61,674 bases of DNA from assembly GCA_036506275.1 (NCBI GenBank), contig DASXSB010000011.1, positions 1 through 61,674 on the forward strand, in the 5' to 3' direction. Each line of letters starts with the position of its first letter. Position 1 is the first letter of the stretch. Both the position numbers and the translations under genes were made by a program. The stretch is from DASXSB01 sp036506275. Its GTDB lineage: Bacteria; Methylomirabilota; Methylomirabilia; Rokubacteriales; CSP1-6. The notes under the pieces are model-generated. The model worked only from the letters and a program-made list of their open reading frames with translations, ran no database searches and was not told the origin of the DNA. Shown piece after piece: positions 31,393 through 38,797 of the stretch.

Positions 31393-32650
31393 GACTTTCC
31401 TCGAGGTCGCCCCGGAATCGCGGGTGGGCCAGGGCGATGAGCGCTGCGGCCCGTTCCCGCCCCCCCCGTCCCCGTAGCCGCACCGCACCGTGCTCGGTCA
31501 CGATCCAGTCGGCGAGAAACCGCGGCGTGGTCACCCCCGCCCCCGCCGGCAGGCGCGCGACGATGCGCGAGACCGTCCCCTCCCGTCCCGTGGACGGCAG
31601 CGCGATGATGGACGCTCCGCCGCGTGAGCGCGAGGCCCCCAGCACGAAGTCGAACTGTCCGCCGATGCCGGCGACCTGACGGTCGCCGAGCGTCTCCGCG
31701 TTCACCTGGCCTGTGAGGTCGACCTCGAGGGCGGAGTTGATCGAGCAGAAGCCGTCGATCTGCGCCACCACGTCAGGATCGTGCACGAACGCCGAGGAGT
31801 CCATGCTGACGAGCGCGTTCTCGTGCAGGAAGTCGAACAAACGGCGCGTTCCCATCGCCTCCGCGATGTCGAGACGGCCACGGTGAATCGTCTTGCGCGC
31901 GCCCGTCACCACCCCGCGCTCGACGAGGCCGACGGCGGCATCGACGAGCAGCGAATGCAACGCGAGGTCGCGGTGATTCGCGAGCGATTCCAGAACCGCC
32001 TGCGGAATGGCACCCACGCCCACCTGCACGGTGGCGCCGTCGGGAACGAGGTCGGCCACGTGACGCCCGATGGCGCGCTCCACGTCGCCCGGCGCCGGCG
32101 ACGGATAGGGCAACAGCGGCTCGTCGACCTCGACCGCGGCGTCGATGCGGCTCGTGGGGAGGAACGCGTTGCCGCGCGCGACCGGCATGTTGGGGTTCAC
32201 CTGCGCGATCACGAGGGGCGCGCTGCGGGCGGCGGAGAGCGTCACCCCCACCGCCACCCCGAGGCTCACGTAGCCCCGCGCGTCGGGACGCGAGCAATGA
32301 ACGAGCACGGCGTCGGGCGCCAGCGTCCCGCCCCGCCCGAGCTCCCGCACGACGTCGAAATAGCGGATCGGCACGAAGTCGACCCGCCCGCGCCGTCGGG
32401 CGTCATCGAGTCGCGGCGACATGTGCCAGGTGGCGAGCCGCAGCGCGGCCGTCTCCGGTCGCGCGAAGGGAAAGTCGCCGAGGTGGAGACCGCCCACGAG
32501 CGTGAGGTCGCGCAGACGCTCGGCCTGGCGGCAGACTTCGCCCACGAGCGCGACGGGCTCGCCGCAGCCGGGCGGCACCAGCACGCGCATGCCCGGCTGC
32601 AGCCGTGACACCGCCTGCGCGAGCGTGCACGGGGCGAACGTGCGAGCCAT
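31382..32650 (-). CDS. Acetyl-CoA hydrolase/transferase family (4-hydroxybutyrate CoA-transferase-like)
   Basis: A 422-aa protein of the Cat1/AbfT CoA-transferase family: 'GMRVLVPPGCGEPVALVGEV', 'VNPNMPVARGNAFLPTSRID', 'GATVQVGVGAIPQAVLESLA' (the GxGAIP motif), 'LHENALVSMDSSAF' and 'SALEVDLTGQVNAETLG' (Glu/Gln-rich active region) followed by 'GIGGQFDFVLGASRSRGG'. It would transfer CoA between short-chain carboxylates; the acceptor acid is not determinable. It is a single gene in its orientation. Its 5' end faces a small lipoprotein gene across a TATATA-containing 34-base gap, and its 3' end overlaps selW by 11 bases. Confidence 0.9.
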   Translation of the reverse strand: MARTFAPCTLAQAVSRLQPGMRVLVPPGCGEPVALVGEVCRQAERLRDLTLVGGLHLGDFPFARPETAALRLATWHMSPRLDDARRRGRVDFVPIRYFDVVRELGRGGTLAPDAVLVHCSRPDARGYVSLGVAVGVTLSAARSAPLVIAQVNPNMPVARGNAFLPTSRIDAAVEVDEPLLPYPSPAPGDVERAIGRHVADLVPDGATVQVGVGAIPQAVLESLANHRDLALHSLLVDAAVGLVERGVVTGARKTIHRGRLDIAEAMGTRRLFDFLHENALVSMDSSAFVHDPDVVAQIDGFCSINSALEVDLTGQVNAETLGDRQVAGIGGQFDFVLGASRSRGGASIIALPSTGREGTVSRIVARLPAGAGVTTPRFLADWIVTEHGAVRLRGRGGRERAAALIALAHPRFRGDLEESLSA

Positions 32651-32684
32651 GGCGCGAGCCTATATATACCCCGCGCACGATAGA

Positions 32685-32879
32685 ATGACCGCCATGAACG
32701 CGCTCACCGCTTCCGTCCTGCTGCTGGCCGGCGTCGTCCTCGTCGGCTGTTCCAGCGCACCTCCCTCGCGCGTCCAGACGCCGACGACCGTGCGCTGCTT
32801 GAGCGATGCCGGCCCCGGCGCCATGCCGACCGCCACCGATCGCCCGCTCTTCTTCCTCTTCTGCGCGCAGAGCCCATGA
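32685..32879 (+). CDS. Small lipoprotein, 64 residues
   Basis: A short protein with a lipoprotein signal: T-A-M-N-A-L-T-A-S then VLLLAGVVLVGC (lipobox LVGC). The mature part is 43 residues with two more cysteines ('VRCLSDAG' and 'FLFCAQSP'), which could form a disulphide. A second ATG at 32694 is possible. It overlaps the SDR start by ATGA, which supports expression. The function is not recognised. A TATATA at 32661-32666 in the divergent gap may be a -10 for either direction. Confidence 0.6.
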   Translation: MTAMNALTASVLLLAGVVLVGCSSAPPSRVQTPTTVRCLSDAGPGAMPTATDRPLFFLFCAQSP

Positions 32880-33655
32880 CCCGCGTGGCGCTCGTCACCG
32901 GCGGCGGGCGCGGGATCGGCCGCGAGATCGCGCTCGCGCTCGCCGGCCGCGGCTGCGCGCTGGCGGTGGGGGCGCGGACGCGCGCGCAGGTGGAGGCGAC
33001 CGCCGCCGCCGCGCGCGCGCTCGGCGTGAAGGCGCTCGCGCTCGCTCTCGACGTCACGGCGCCGGCAGCGGTGGCGGCAGCGGTGAGCGAGGTCGCGGAC
33101 ACCCTCGGCCCCGTCGACGTCCTCGTCAACAACGCCGGTATCGCGGAGTCGGCGCCGTTCGCCAAGACCGATGCCGCGCTGTGGGAGCGGCACTTCGCCG
33201 TGAACGTCACCGGTCCCTATCTCGTCACCCGCGCCGTGCTGCCGGGCATGCTCGCGCGCGGCTGGGGCCGCGTCATCAACGTGGCGTCGCTGGCCGGCCT
33301 CTACGGCGCGCCCTACGTCACCGCCTACACCGCCTCGAAGCACGCGCTCGTCGGGTTCACGCGCGCGCTCGCCACCGAGGTCGCCGGCAAGGGGGTGACC
33401 GTCAACGCGCTGTGCCCGGGCTACGTCGCCACCGACATGGTGTGGAACGGGGCGCGCAACATCGCTGCCCGCACCGGCAAGTCGTTCGAGGAGGCGGTGG
33501 CGGCGATGGCGAGCGTCAACCCGGGCCGCCGGCTGATCCAGCCCGCCGAGGTGGCGGCGCTGGCGGTGAGGCTCCTCGACGACGACGCGACCAACGGTGA
33601 CACCCTCGTGCTCGACGGCTCGTCGTCATCTCCGGGAGGCAGTCATGAGTCCTGA
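32876..33655 (+). CDS. Short-chain dehydrogenase/reductase (3-hydroxyacyl-CoA or 3-oxoacyl type)
   Basis: A 259-aa classical SDR: cofactor motif 'VTGGGRGIGREIA' (TGxxxGxG), 'VDVLVNNAGIAES' (NNAG), catalytic Ser in 'VINVASLAGLYGAP', and 'YTASKHALVG' (YxxxK). Lys follows Tyr by four as needed. The C-terminus ends with 'NGDTLVLDGSSSSPGGSHES', a Ser/Gly tail. It is annotated in such clusters as a beta-hydroxyacyl-CoA or 3-oxoacyl-ACP reductase; the substrate is unproven. The gene is coupled to the lipoprotein upstream and overlaps ridA by 11 bases. Confidence 0.92.
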   Translation: MTRVALVTGGGRGIGREIALALAGRGCALAVGARTRAQVEATAAAARALGVKALALALDVTAPAAVAAAVSEVADTLGPVDVLVNNAGIAESAPFAKTDAALWERHFAVNVTGPYLVTRAVLPGMLARGWGRVINVASLAGLYGAPYVTAYTASKHALVGFTRALATEVAGKGVTVNALCPGYVATDMVWNGARNIAARTGKSFEEAVAAMASVNPGRRLIQPAEVAALAVRLLDDDATNGDTLVLDGSSSSPGGSHES

Positions 33656-34058
33656 GATTCGTCCTCTCAATCCGCCCACGGTCATGAAGCCCGTCGGCTA
33701 CTCGCACGCGTACGAGGCGCGCGGCGGCCGGCTGCTGTTCGTGGCGGGCCAGGTCGCGCGCGACAAGAACGGCGCCGTCGTCGGCAAGGGTGACCTCGTC
33801 GCCCAGTTCCGCCAGGTGTGCGAGAACTGGAAGGCGGTCCTGGACGCGGCGGGCGGCACCTTCACGGACGTCGTCAAGCTCACGCTCTACGTGATGGACG
33901 TGGACGACTACAAGAAGCGCGCGCGTGAGATCGGCCACGTGTACCGCGACTACTTCGGCAAGCATTTTCCGGCGATGACGATGATCGGGGTGCGAGACCT
34001 CTACGACGCCGACGACGGCTGTCTCATCGAGGTCGAGGGCTTCGCCGTCCTCTCGTGA
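33645..34058 (+). CDS. RidA/YjgF family protein
   Basis: A 137-aa protein, start ATG 33645 with GGGAGG upstream. Motifs of the RidA family: 'YSHAYEARGGRLLFVAGQVA' (the G-Q-[VI] strand), 'QFRQVCENWKAVLDAAGGTF', 'DVVKLTLYVMDVDDYK' and 'FPAMTMIGVRDLYDADDGCL' with 'IEVEGFAV' at the end (the Arg and Glu needed for enamine/imine deaminase are R172-equivalent 'GVRDL' and 'IEVEG'). It likely hydrolyses reactive enamines or imines or acts in a degradation pathway. In this operon (SDR, RidA, OYE-type reductase) it probably handles an intermediate of nitrogen-containing aromatic breakdown; that is inference. Confidence 0.9.
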   Translation: MSPEIRPLNPPTVMKPVGYSHAYEARGGRLLFVAGQVARDKNGAVVGKGDLVAQFRQVCENWKAVLDAAGGTFTDVVKLTLYVMDVDDYKKRAREIGHVYRDYFGKHFPAMTMIGVRDLYDADDGCLIEVEGFAVLS

Positions 34059-35530
34059 AGATCCGTCATCGCGTGCCGCCCACACGCTGGCCCACGCGCG
34101 CGGAGGCCGAGCGCGCGCGGTGGTTCTCCCCCGTCCGCCTGGGGCCGCGTCTGGTGGCGGAGCAGCGCACGTGGGTGCCGGCCATGGTTCCGTGGCGCGC
34201 CACCGAGGACGGCTTCGTCACCGCGGAGGTCCTCGATTGGTACGCGCGGTTCGCGCGCGGGCGGCCGGGCGTGCTGGTGGTGGAAGCGACCGGCATCCGC
34301 GACATCCCGAGCGGCCCCCTCCTCCGCATCGGCGACGATCGCTTCCTGCCCGGGCTCCGCCGGCTCGTCGAGGTCGTGCGCGCCAACAGCGACGGCCACA
34401 CGCGTCTCTTCATCCAGGTCCTCGACTTCCTCACCGTGCGTCGGCGGCCGGAGCCCGCCACCTACTTCCGCCGCCATCTCGCCGTCGACGACGATCTGTG
34501 CGGCCGCCTCGCTCGCGCCGACAACGACGAGACGTGGCTCGCGGCACCGGAGCCGGCCGTGCGCGAGCGTCTCCTCGCCGGCTCCCGCGCCCTCGTCGAA
34601 TCCGTGCTCAACCCCCGCGAGCTGGAAGCGCTCGATTACGGCTACCGCGAGCGCGTGTGGGACACGCAGCTCCCCCACATCCGCGCGCTGCCGCACGTGT
34701 TGCCCGAGCTGTTCGCGGCGGCCGCGCGCCGCGCCCGCGACGCCGGCTTCGACGGGGTCGAGCTGCACTACGCCCACGCCTACACGATGGCGTCGTTCCT
34801 CTCGCGCCTGAACGTGCGCGACGACGCCTACGGGGGAACGCGCGCGAACCGCGCTCGCTTGCCGCTGGAGGTGCTGCGCGCCGTGCGCGCGCGCGTGGGC
34901 GAGGACGTCGTGGTCGGCGTCCGGTATCTGGGCGACGAGGTCATCGCGGGCGGCAGCGACCTCGAGGACGCGGTGTGGTTCGGCGTGCAGTTCGCGGCGG
35001 CCGGCGCCGATTACCTGTCGATCTCGAAGGGCGGCCGCTTCGAGGACGCCCGCCAGCCGAAGATCGGCGAAGCGGTCTACCCGTACACGGGGGAGTCGGG
35101 ATACGAGTGCATGCCGACCGTGATGTCGGACACGCGCGGACCCTTCGGCCGCAACGTGCCGCTCGCGGCCGCCATCCGCGCCGCCGTGCGCGCGGCCGGG
35201 CATCCGACTCCGGTGGTGACCAGCGGCGGCATCTTCGGCTTCGAGCAGGCGGAGGCGATCCTCGCCCGCGGGGAGGCGGACATCGTGGCCGCCGCGCGCC
35301 AGACGCTCGCCGATCCCGACTGGTTCCGGAAGATCCGCCTCGGCTATGGCCACCTCGTGCGCCGCTGCGAGTTCACCAACTATTGCGAGGGGCTCGACCA
35401 GCGCCACAAACAGGTGACGTGCAAGCTGTGGGACCGTCAATTCGATGCCGGCGACGCCTCGGTGCCGTTGACCGGCGACGGCAAGCGCCGGCTCAGCGCC
35501 CCGTCCTGGGAGCCTCCCGAGCCCGGGTGA
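34055..35530 (+). CDS. NADH:flavin oxidoreductase, Old Yellow Enzyme family
   Basis: A 491-aa flavin reductase with a TIM-barrel OYE fold. It begins with GTG 34055 in the ridA stop (GTGA). Recognisable parts: 'FSPVRLGPRLVAEQRTWVPA', 'RRARDAGFDGVELHYAHAYT' (H/Y substrate residues), 'ASFLSRLNVRDDAYGGTRAN' (R..YGG), 'TPVVTSGGIFGFEQAEAILA' and 'ADIVAAARQTLADPDWFRKI', the FMN phosphate site. A C-terminal Cys segment 'RRCEFTNYCEGLDQRHKQVT' then CKLW resembles, but is not, the 4Fe-4S site of 2,4-dienoyl-CoA reductases. The substrate is unknown. The 3' end overlaps the GNAT gene by 38 bases, convergent. Confidence 0.9.
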   Translation: MKIRHRVPPTRWPTRAEAERARWFSPVRLGPRLVAEQRTWVPAMVPWRATEDGFVTAEVLDWYARFARGRPGVLVVEATGIRDIPSGPLLRIGDDRFLPGLRRLVEVVRANSDGHTRLFIQVLDFLTVRRRPEPATYFRRHLAVDDDLCGRLARADNDETWLAAPEPAVRERLLAGSRALVESVLNPRELEALDYGYRERVWDTQLPHIRALPHVLPELFAAAARRARDAGFDGVELHYAHAYTMASFLSRLNVRDDAYGGTRANRARLPLEVLRAVRARVGEDVVVGVRYLGDEVIAGGSDLEDAVWFGVQFAAAGADYLSISKGGRFEDARQPKIGEAVYPYTGESGYECMPTVMSDTRGPFGRNVPLAAAIRAAVRAAGHPTPVVTSGGIFGFEQAEAILARGEADIVAAARQTLADPDWFRKIRLGYGHLVRRCEFTNYCEGLDQRHKQVTCKLWDRQFDAGDASVPLTGDGKRRLSAPSWEPPEPG

Positions 35531-36080
35531 CGGAGGACGCGCGCGCCAGCCGCCGCAGCGCGGGGCCGGTCAGACGCGTGAGCACCCACTCCTTGCGAAG
35601 CCGCGCCCCCAGCGCTTCGTAGAAACGGATCGAGGGGCGATTCCAGTCGAGCACCGTCCACTCCATGCGCCCGCAGCCCCGACGGAGCGCGATGCGCGCG
35701 AGGGCGCGAAGGAGCGCGCGCCCCGCCCCCCGTCCGCGCTCCGCCGGCACGACGAAGAGATCCTCCAGGTAAAGCGTGGGCCGGCCCACGAACGTCGAGT
35801 ACGTGAAGTAGTAGAGCGCGAAGCCGACGGGCGTGCCCCCGCGCGTGCAGAGCAGCGTCTCGAAGTAGCGGCGGCGTCCGAAGCCGTGCCGGCGCAGCCG
35901 CGCCGGCGTCGCCGTCATCTCGTGGGCGAGACGCTCGTACTCGGCGAGCCCGCGCACGAGGTCGAACACGATGCGCGCGTCGCGCATCGTGGCGGGGCGA
36001 ATGCGAAGGCCGGCGGAGCGGCGGCCGCGCGCGGCGACGCGCATCCGAGCGGAGGGAGGGCGCCCGCGCGTGGCCAGCAT
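35493..36080 (-). CDS. GNAT-family N-acetyltransferase
   Basis: A 195-aa protein, start ATG 36080 overlapping the stop of the monooxygenase gene (TGATG). After a 28-residue Arg-rich leader the GNAT fold is clear: 'LRIRPATMRDARIVFDLVRG' (beta1-alpha1), 'VGFALYYFTYSTFVGRPTLY' (beta2-3), 'LEDLFVVPAERGRGAGRALL' (acetyl-CoA pyrophosphate loop, R-G-x-G-x-G/A) and 'MEWTVLDWNRPSIRFYEALG' (N..A..FYE). It acetylates a small amine, possibly polyamine- or diamine-type as in SAT1-like enzymes; not certain. A later Met in the leader could be the real start. Confidence 0.87.
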   Translation of the reverse strand: MLATRGRPPSARMRVAARGRRSAGLRIRPATMRDARIVFDLVRGLAEYERLAHEMTATPARLRRHGFGRRRYFETLLCTRGGTPVGFALYYFTYSTFVGRPTLYLEDLFVVPAERGRGAGRALLRALARIALRRGCGRMEWTVLDWNRPSIRFYEALGARLRKEWVLTRLTGPALRRLARASSVTRAREAPRTGR

Positions 36081-38332
36081 CAGCGCAGCCGAGGCGTGAA
36101 GGTGCGGAGCGACACGTACTGATCCGGCCACGGGAGCTCGTAGCCTTGCTCGTAGGCGGCGTGGCGCGTCCAGTAGGGATCGTAGAGATGCGCGCGCGCG
36201 AGGACGCAGAGGTCGGCGCGCCCGGCGGCGACGATGGAGTTGACGTCGGCATACGACGAGATGCCGCCCACGGTCATGGTGGGGATGCCGGCCTCGTGAC
36301 GGATGCGATCGCTGAAGGGCGTCTGGTAGAGGCGACCGTAGGCCGGCCGGGCTTCCGGCGCCGTCTGGCCGCTCGAGACGTCGACGATGTCGCAGCCGTG
36401 CGCCTTGAGAGCGGCCGCCACCTGCACCGCCTCCTCCGGCCGCAGGCCGCCCTCCACCCAGTCGTGAGCGGAGATGCGGACGGACATCGGCTTGTCGGCG
36501 GGCCACGCCGCGCGCACGGCGTCGAAGACCTCGAGCGGGAAACGCAGCCGCCGTCCGACGTCGCCGCCGTACTCGTCCGTCCTCCGATTGGTCAGGGGCG
36601 AGATGAAGCTGGCGAGGAGATAGCCGTGGCCACAGTGCAGCTCGAGCATGTCGAAGCCGGCGTCGTTCGCCATGCGGGCGGCGCGTACGAAATCGTCGCG
36701 CACGCGGCCCATGTCGTGGCGGTCCATCTCGCGCGGCGTCTGGCTGTGCTCGAAGTACGGCAGCGGCGAGGCCGACACGATGGGCCAGTTGCCGTCGGGA
36801 AGCGGCTCGTCGATGCCTTCCCACAGCCGGCGCGTCGAGCCCTTGCGTCCGGCGTGGGCGAGCTGGAGGCAGATCCGGGCCGGGCTGTGGCGGTGGACGA
36901 AATCGACGATGCGCGCCCACGCCGGCACGTGCTCGGGCTTGTACATCCCCGTGCAGCCGGGACTGATACGCGCCTCCCGGCTGACGTCGGTCATCTCCGC
37001 CACCACGAGGCCGGCGCCGCCGACGGCGCGGCTGCCCAGGTGCACGAGGTGCCAGTCGTTCGGCGTTCCATCGTCCGCGGAGTACTGGCACATCGGGGAG
37101 ACCACGACCCGGTTGGCGAGCACGAGTCCGCGGAGCCGGAAGGGCGTGAACATGGGCGGCGGCGGCGCCGCCGCCACCGTCACCCCGCTCTGCTCAGCCG
37201 CTTTCGCCGCCACCCAGCGATCCACCGTCTCCACGAGCTTGGCGTCGCGCGCTTTTAGATTTTCGTGGGTCACGCGCAAGCTCCGCGTGAGCAGGCTGAA
37301 CGCGAACTGCACGGGCTCGAGGCGCCCGTAGTAGCGCTCGGTCTCCTCGAACCATTCGAGGCTCACCTGCGCTGCGCGCTGGGTCGCTTCCACCGCCAGC
37401 CGGCGCTCTTCCTCGTAGGCGGCCAGTGCCGCCTCCACGCCGCGGTGCCGGCGCAGCGCGCCCGCGAGCGCGATGGCGTCCTCCATGGCGAGCTTCGTCC
37501 CCGAGCCGACGGAGAAGTGGGCGGTGTGGGCGGCATCGCCGATGAGCACCACGTTGCCGTGATACCAGTGTCGATTGCGCACGGTGGGAAAGCTCCGCCA
37601 GAGGGAGCGGTTCTTGAGAATCGGATGTCCCTGCAACTCGCGCGCGAACAGCCGCTCCGTGAAGGCGACGGTGTCGTCTTCCCCGGCGGCGTCGAGGCCG
37701 GCCCGGCGCCACGTCTGCTCCCTGCACTCGAGGATGAACGTGGAGTGGCCCGCGTCGTAGCGATAGGCGTGGACGCGCCAGAGACCGTGCGCATCGTTCT
37801 TGAAGAGGAACGTGAACGCCGAGAACGGAAAGGTGGTGCCGAGCCACACGAACTTGTTCGGCCGCCAGTCGATCTCGGGCTCGAAGTGCTCGGCCTGGCG
37901 CGCCCGCACGAAGCTGTTGACGCCGTCGGCCCCGAGGATCAGATCGGCGTCGGCGTAGGCCGCGAGGTCGGTGACCTCGGTCTCCCAGTCGAAGCGCACG
38001 CCGAGCTCGGCGCCGCGGCGGCGCAGGAGGTCGAGCAGAACCTGCCGCGAAAGTCCGGAGAAGCCGTGGCCGGTGGAGGTGAGCACCTGTCCCTGGTAGT
38101 GGATGTCGATGTCGTCCCAGTGCGCGAGGGCAGCCGTGATTGCCTCGTAGCTCTCGCGATCGGCGTCGGCGAAGTTCTCGAGAGTGGCGTCGGAGAAGAC
38201 GACGCCGAACCCGAACGTGTCGTCGGAGCGGTTGCGCTCCACGACGAGGACATCCGTGGCGGGATCCGCCTTCTTCATGAGGATGGCGAGGTAGAGGCCG
38301 GCGGGGCCGCCGCCGACGCTGACGATCTTCAC
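36080..38332 (-). CDS. Bifunctional flavin monooxygenase/OYE fusion (anthraniloyl-CoA or salicylyl-CoA hydroxylase type)
   Basis: A 750-aa fusion. Residues 1-385 are a class-A flavoprotein monooxygenase: 'KIVSVGGGPAGLYLAILMKK' (GxGxxG FAD site), 'LILGADGVNSFVRARQ' (DG) and 'NVVLIGDAAHTAHFSVGSG' (GD). Residues about 398-750 are an Old-Yellow-Enzyme barrel: 'FTPFRLRGLVLANRVVVSPM', 'CQYSADDGTPNDWHLVHLGS', 'ELHCGHGYLLASFISPLTN', 'GGISSYADVNSIVAAGRADL'. This order and length match 2-aminobenzoyl-CoA monooxygenase/reductase and salicylyl-CoA 5-hydroxylase, which dearomatise an aryl-CoA. The start is GTG 38332; upstream sequence does not fit. It is coupled to the GNAT gene. The aryl-CoA ligase is not in view. 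Confidence 0.92.
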   Translation of the reverse strand: MKIVSVGGGPAGLYLAILMKKADPATDVLVVERNRSDDTFGFGVVFSDATLENFADADRESYEAITAALAHWDDIDIHYQGQVLTSTGHGFSGLSRQVLLDLLRRRGAELGVRFDWETEVTDLAAYADADLILGADGVNSFVRARQAEHFEPEIDWRPNKFVWLGTTFPFSAFTFLFKNDAHGLWRVHAYRYDAGHSTFILECREQTWRRAGLDAAGEDDTVAFTERLFARELQGHPILKNRSLWRSFPTVRNRHWYHGNVVLIGDAAHTAHFSVGSGTKLAMEDAIALAGALRRHRGVEAALAAYEEERRLAVEATQRAAQVSLEWFEETERYYGRLEPVQFAFSLLTRSLRVTHENLKARDAKLVETVDRWVAAKAAEQSGVTVAAAPPPPMFTPFRLRGLVLANRVVVSPMCQYSADDGTPNDWHLVHLGSRAVGGAGLVVAEMTDVSREARISPGCTGMYKPEHVPAWARIVDFVHRHSPARICLQLAHAGRKGSTRRLWEGIDEPLPDGNWPIVSASPLPYFEHSQTPREMDRHDMGRVRDDFVRAARMANDAGFDMLELHCGHGYLLASFISPLTNRRTDEYGGDVGRRLRFPLEVFDAVRAAWPADKPMSVRISAHDWVEGGLRPEEAVQVAAALKAHGCDIVDVSSGQTAPEARPAYGRLYQTPFSDRIRHEAGIPTMTVGGISSYADVNSIVAAGRADLCVLARAHLYDPYWTRHAAYEQGYELPWPDQYVSLRTFTPRLR

Positions 38333-38474
38333 GGCAAGAATTGTAGGACGAAAGCCGCGGAACCGCCGAGCGTCGCGCGGCGGCGCACGGACGCTCACGG
38401 GTTGACAGCGGCACGCAGTGGCGCCTACGGTCTGGATGTGCCCGAACCCAACGGGCCGAAAGGAAGGTCGACGT

Positions 38475-38648
38475 ATGAAGCAGCTCCGTTGCGGAGATCT
38501 GATGCCGGGCTGTAATGCCGTGATCGAAGGCAAGGATGTGAACGAGGTGATGTCCAAGGGCGCCGAGCACGCCAAGAAGGCGCACGGAATGAACTCCATC
38601 CCGCCCGACATGGCCAAGAAGGTCCAGGCCGCGATCAAGGACAAGTAG
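38475..38648 (+). CDS. DUF1059 family small protein
   Basis: A 57-aa cytosolic protein with a Shine-Dalgarno (AAAGGAAGG). It has the family's N-terminal 'KQLRCGDLMPGCNAVIEG' (two Cys, CxxxxxxC) and the later 'AEHAKKAHGMNSIPPDMAKK' His-containing helix, so a small metal- or thiol-binding module is plausible. The family has no known function. It is a single gene with a terminator behind it and is divergent from the monooxygenase gene. Confidence 0.85.
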   Translation: MKQLRCGDLMPGCNAVIEGKDVNEVMSKGAEHAKKAHGMNSIPPDMAKKVQAAIKDK

Positions 38649-38656
38649 CTCCGGCG

Positions 38657-38696
38657 CGCGCCGGGCCGTGGCCTCCCACGACCCGGCGCGTTTCTT
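38657..38696 (+). terminator. Terminator after the DUF1059 gene
   Basis: CGCGCCGGG (38657-38665) pairs with CCCGGCGCG (38682-38690), with an inner GTGG/CCAC stem and CCTC loop, then TTTCTT. Confidence 0.7.
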
Positions 38697-38723
38697 GACA
38701 CCGACACGGTGCCCTCCTAGAGT
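38695..38723 (+). promoter_or_regulatory. Strong sigma-70 promoter for lhr
   Basis: Perfect -35 TTGACA (38695-38700), exactly 17 bases, then TAGAGT (38718-38723), four of six -10 matches with the key T, A, A and T bases suitably placed. It overlaps the last bases of the preceding terminator and lies 75 bases upstream of the helicase start. Confidence 0.7.
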
Positions 38724-38730
38724 CCAGGCA

Positions 38731-38796
38731 ATGAGGTGGTCGCTCACGGGCGTGGTGGCGCCCGACATCGCGCTACCGCCCACGCTTCCGGAGTAA
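38731..38796 (+). CDS. Possible 21-residue leader peptide upstream of lhr
   Basis: A short frame, ATG 38731 to TAA 38796, ends one base before the GTG of the helicase gene and lies right after the promoter (M-R-W-S-L-T-G-V-V..LPE). The Shine-Dalgarno is weak. Its stop sits over the helicase ribosome site (GGAG), so translation of the two could be coupled. It may be chance; low confidence. Confidence 0.25.
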   Translation: MRWSLTGVVAPDIALPPTLPE

Positions 38797-38797
38797 C

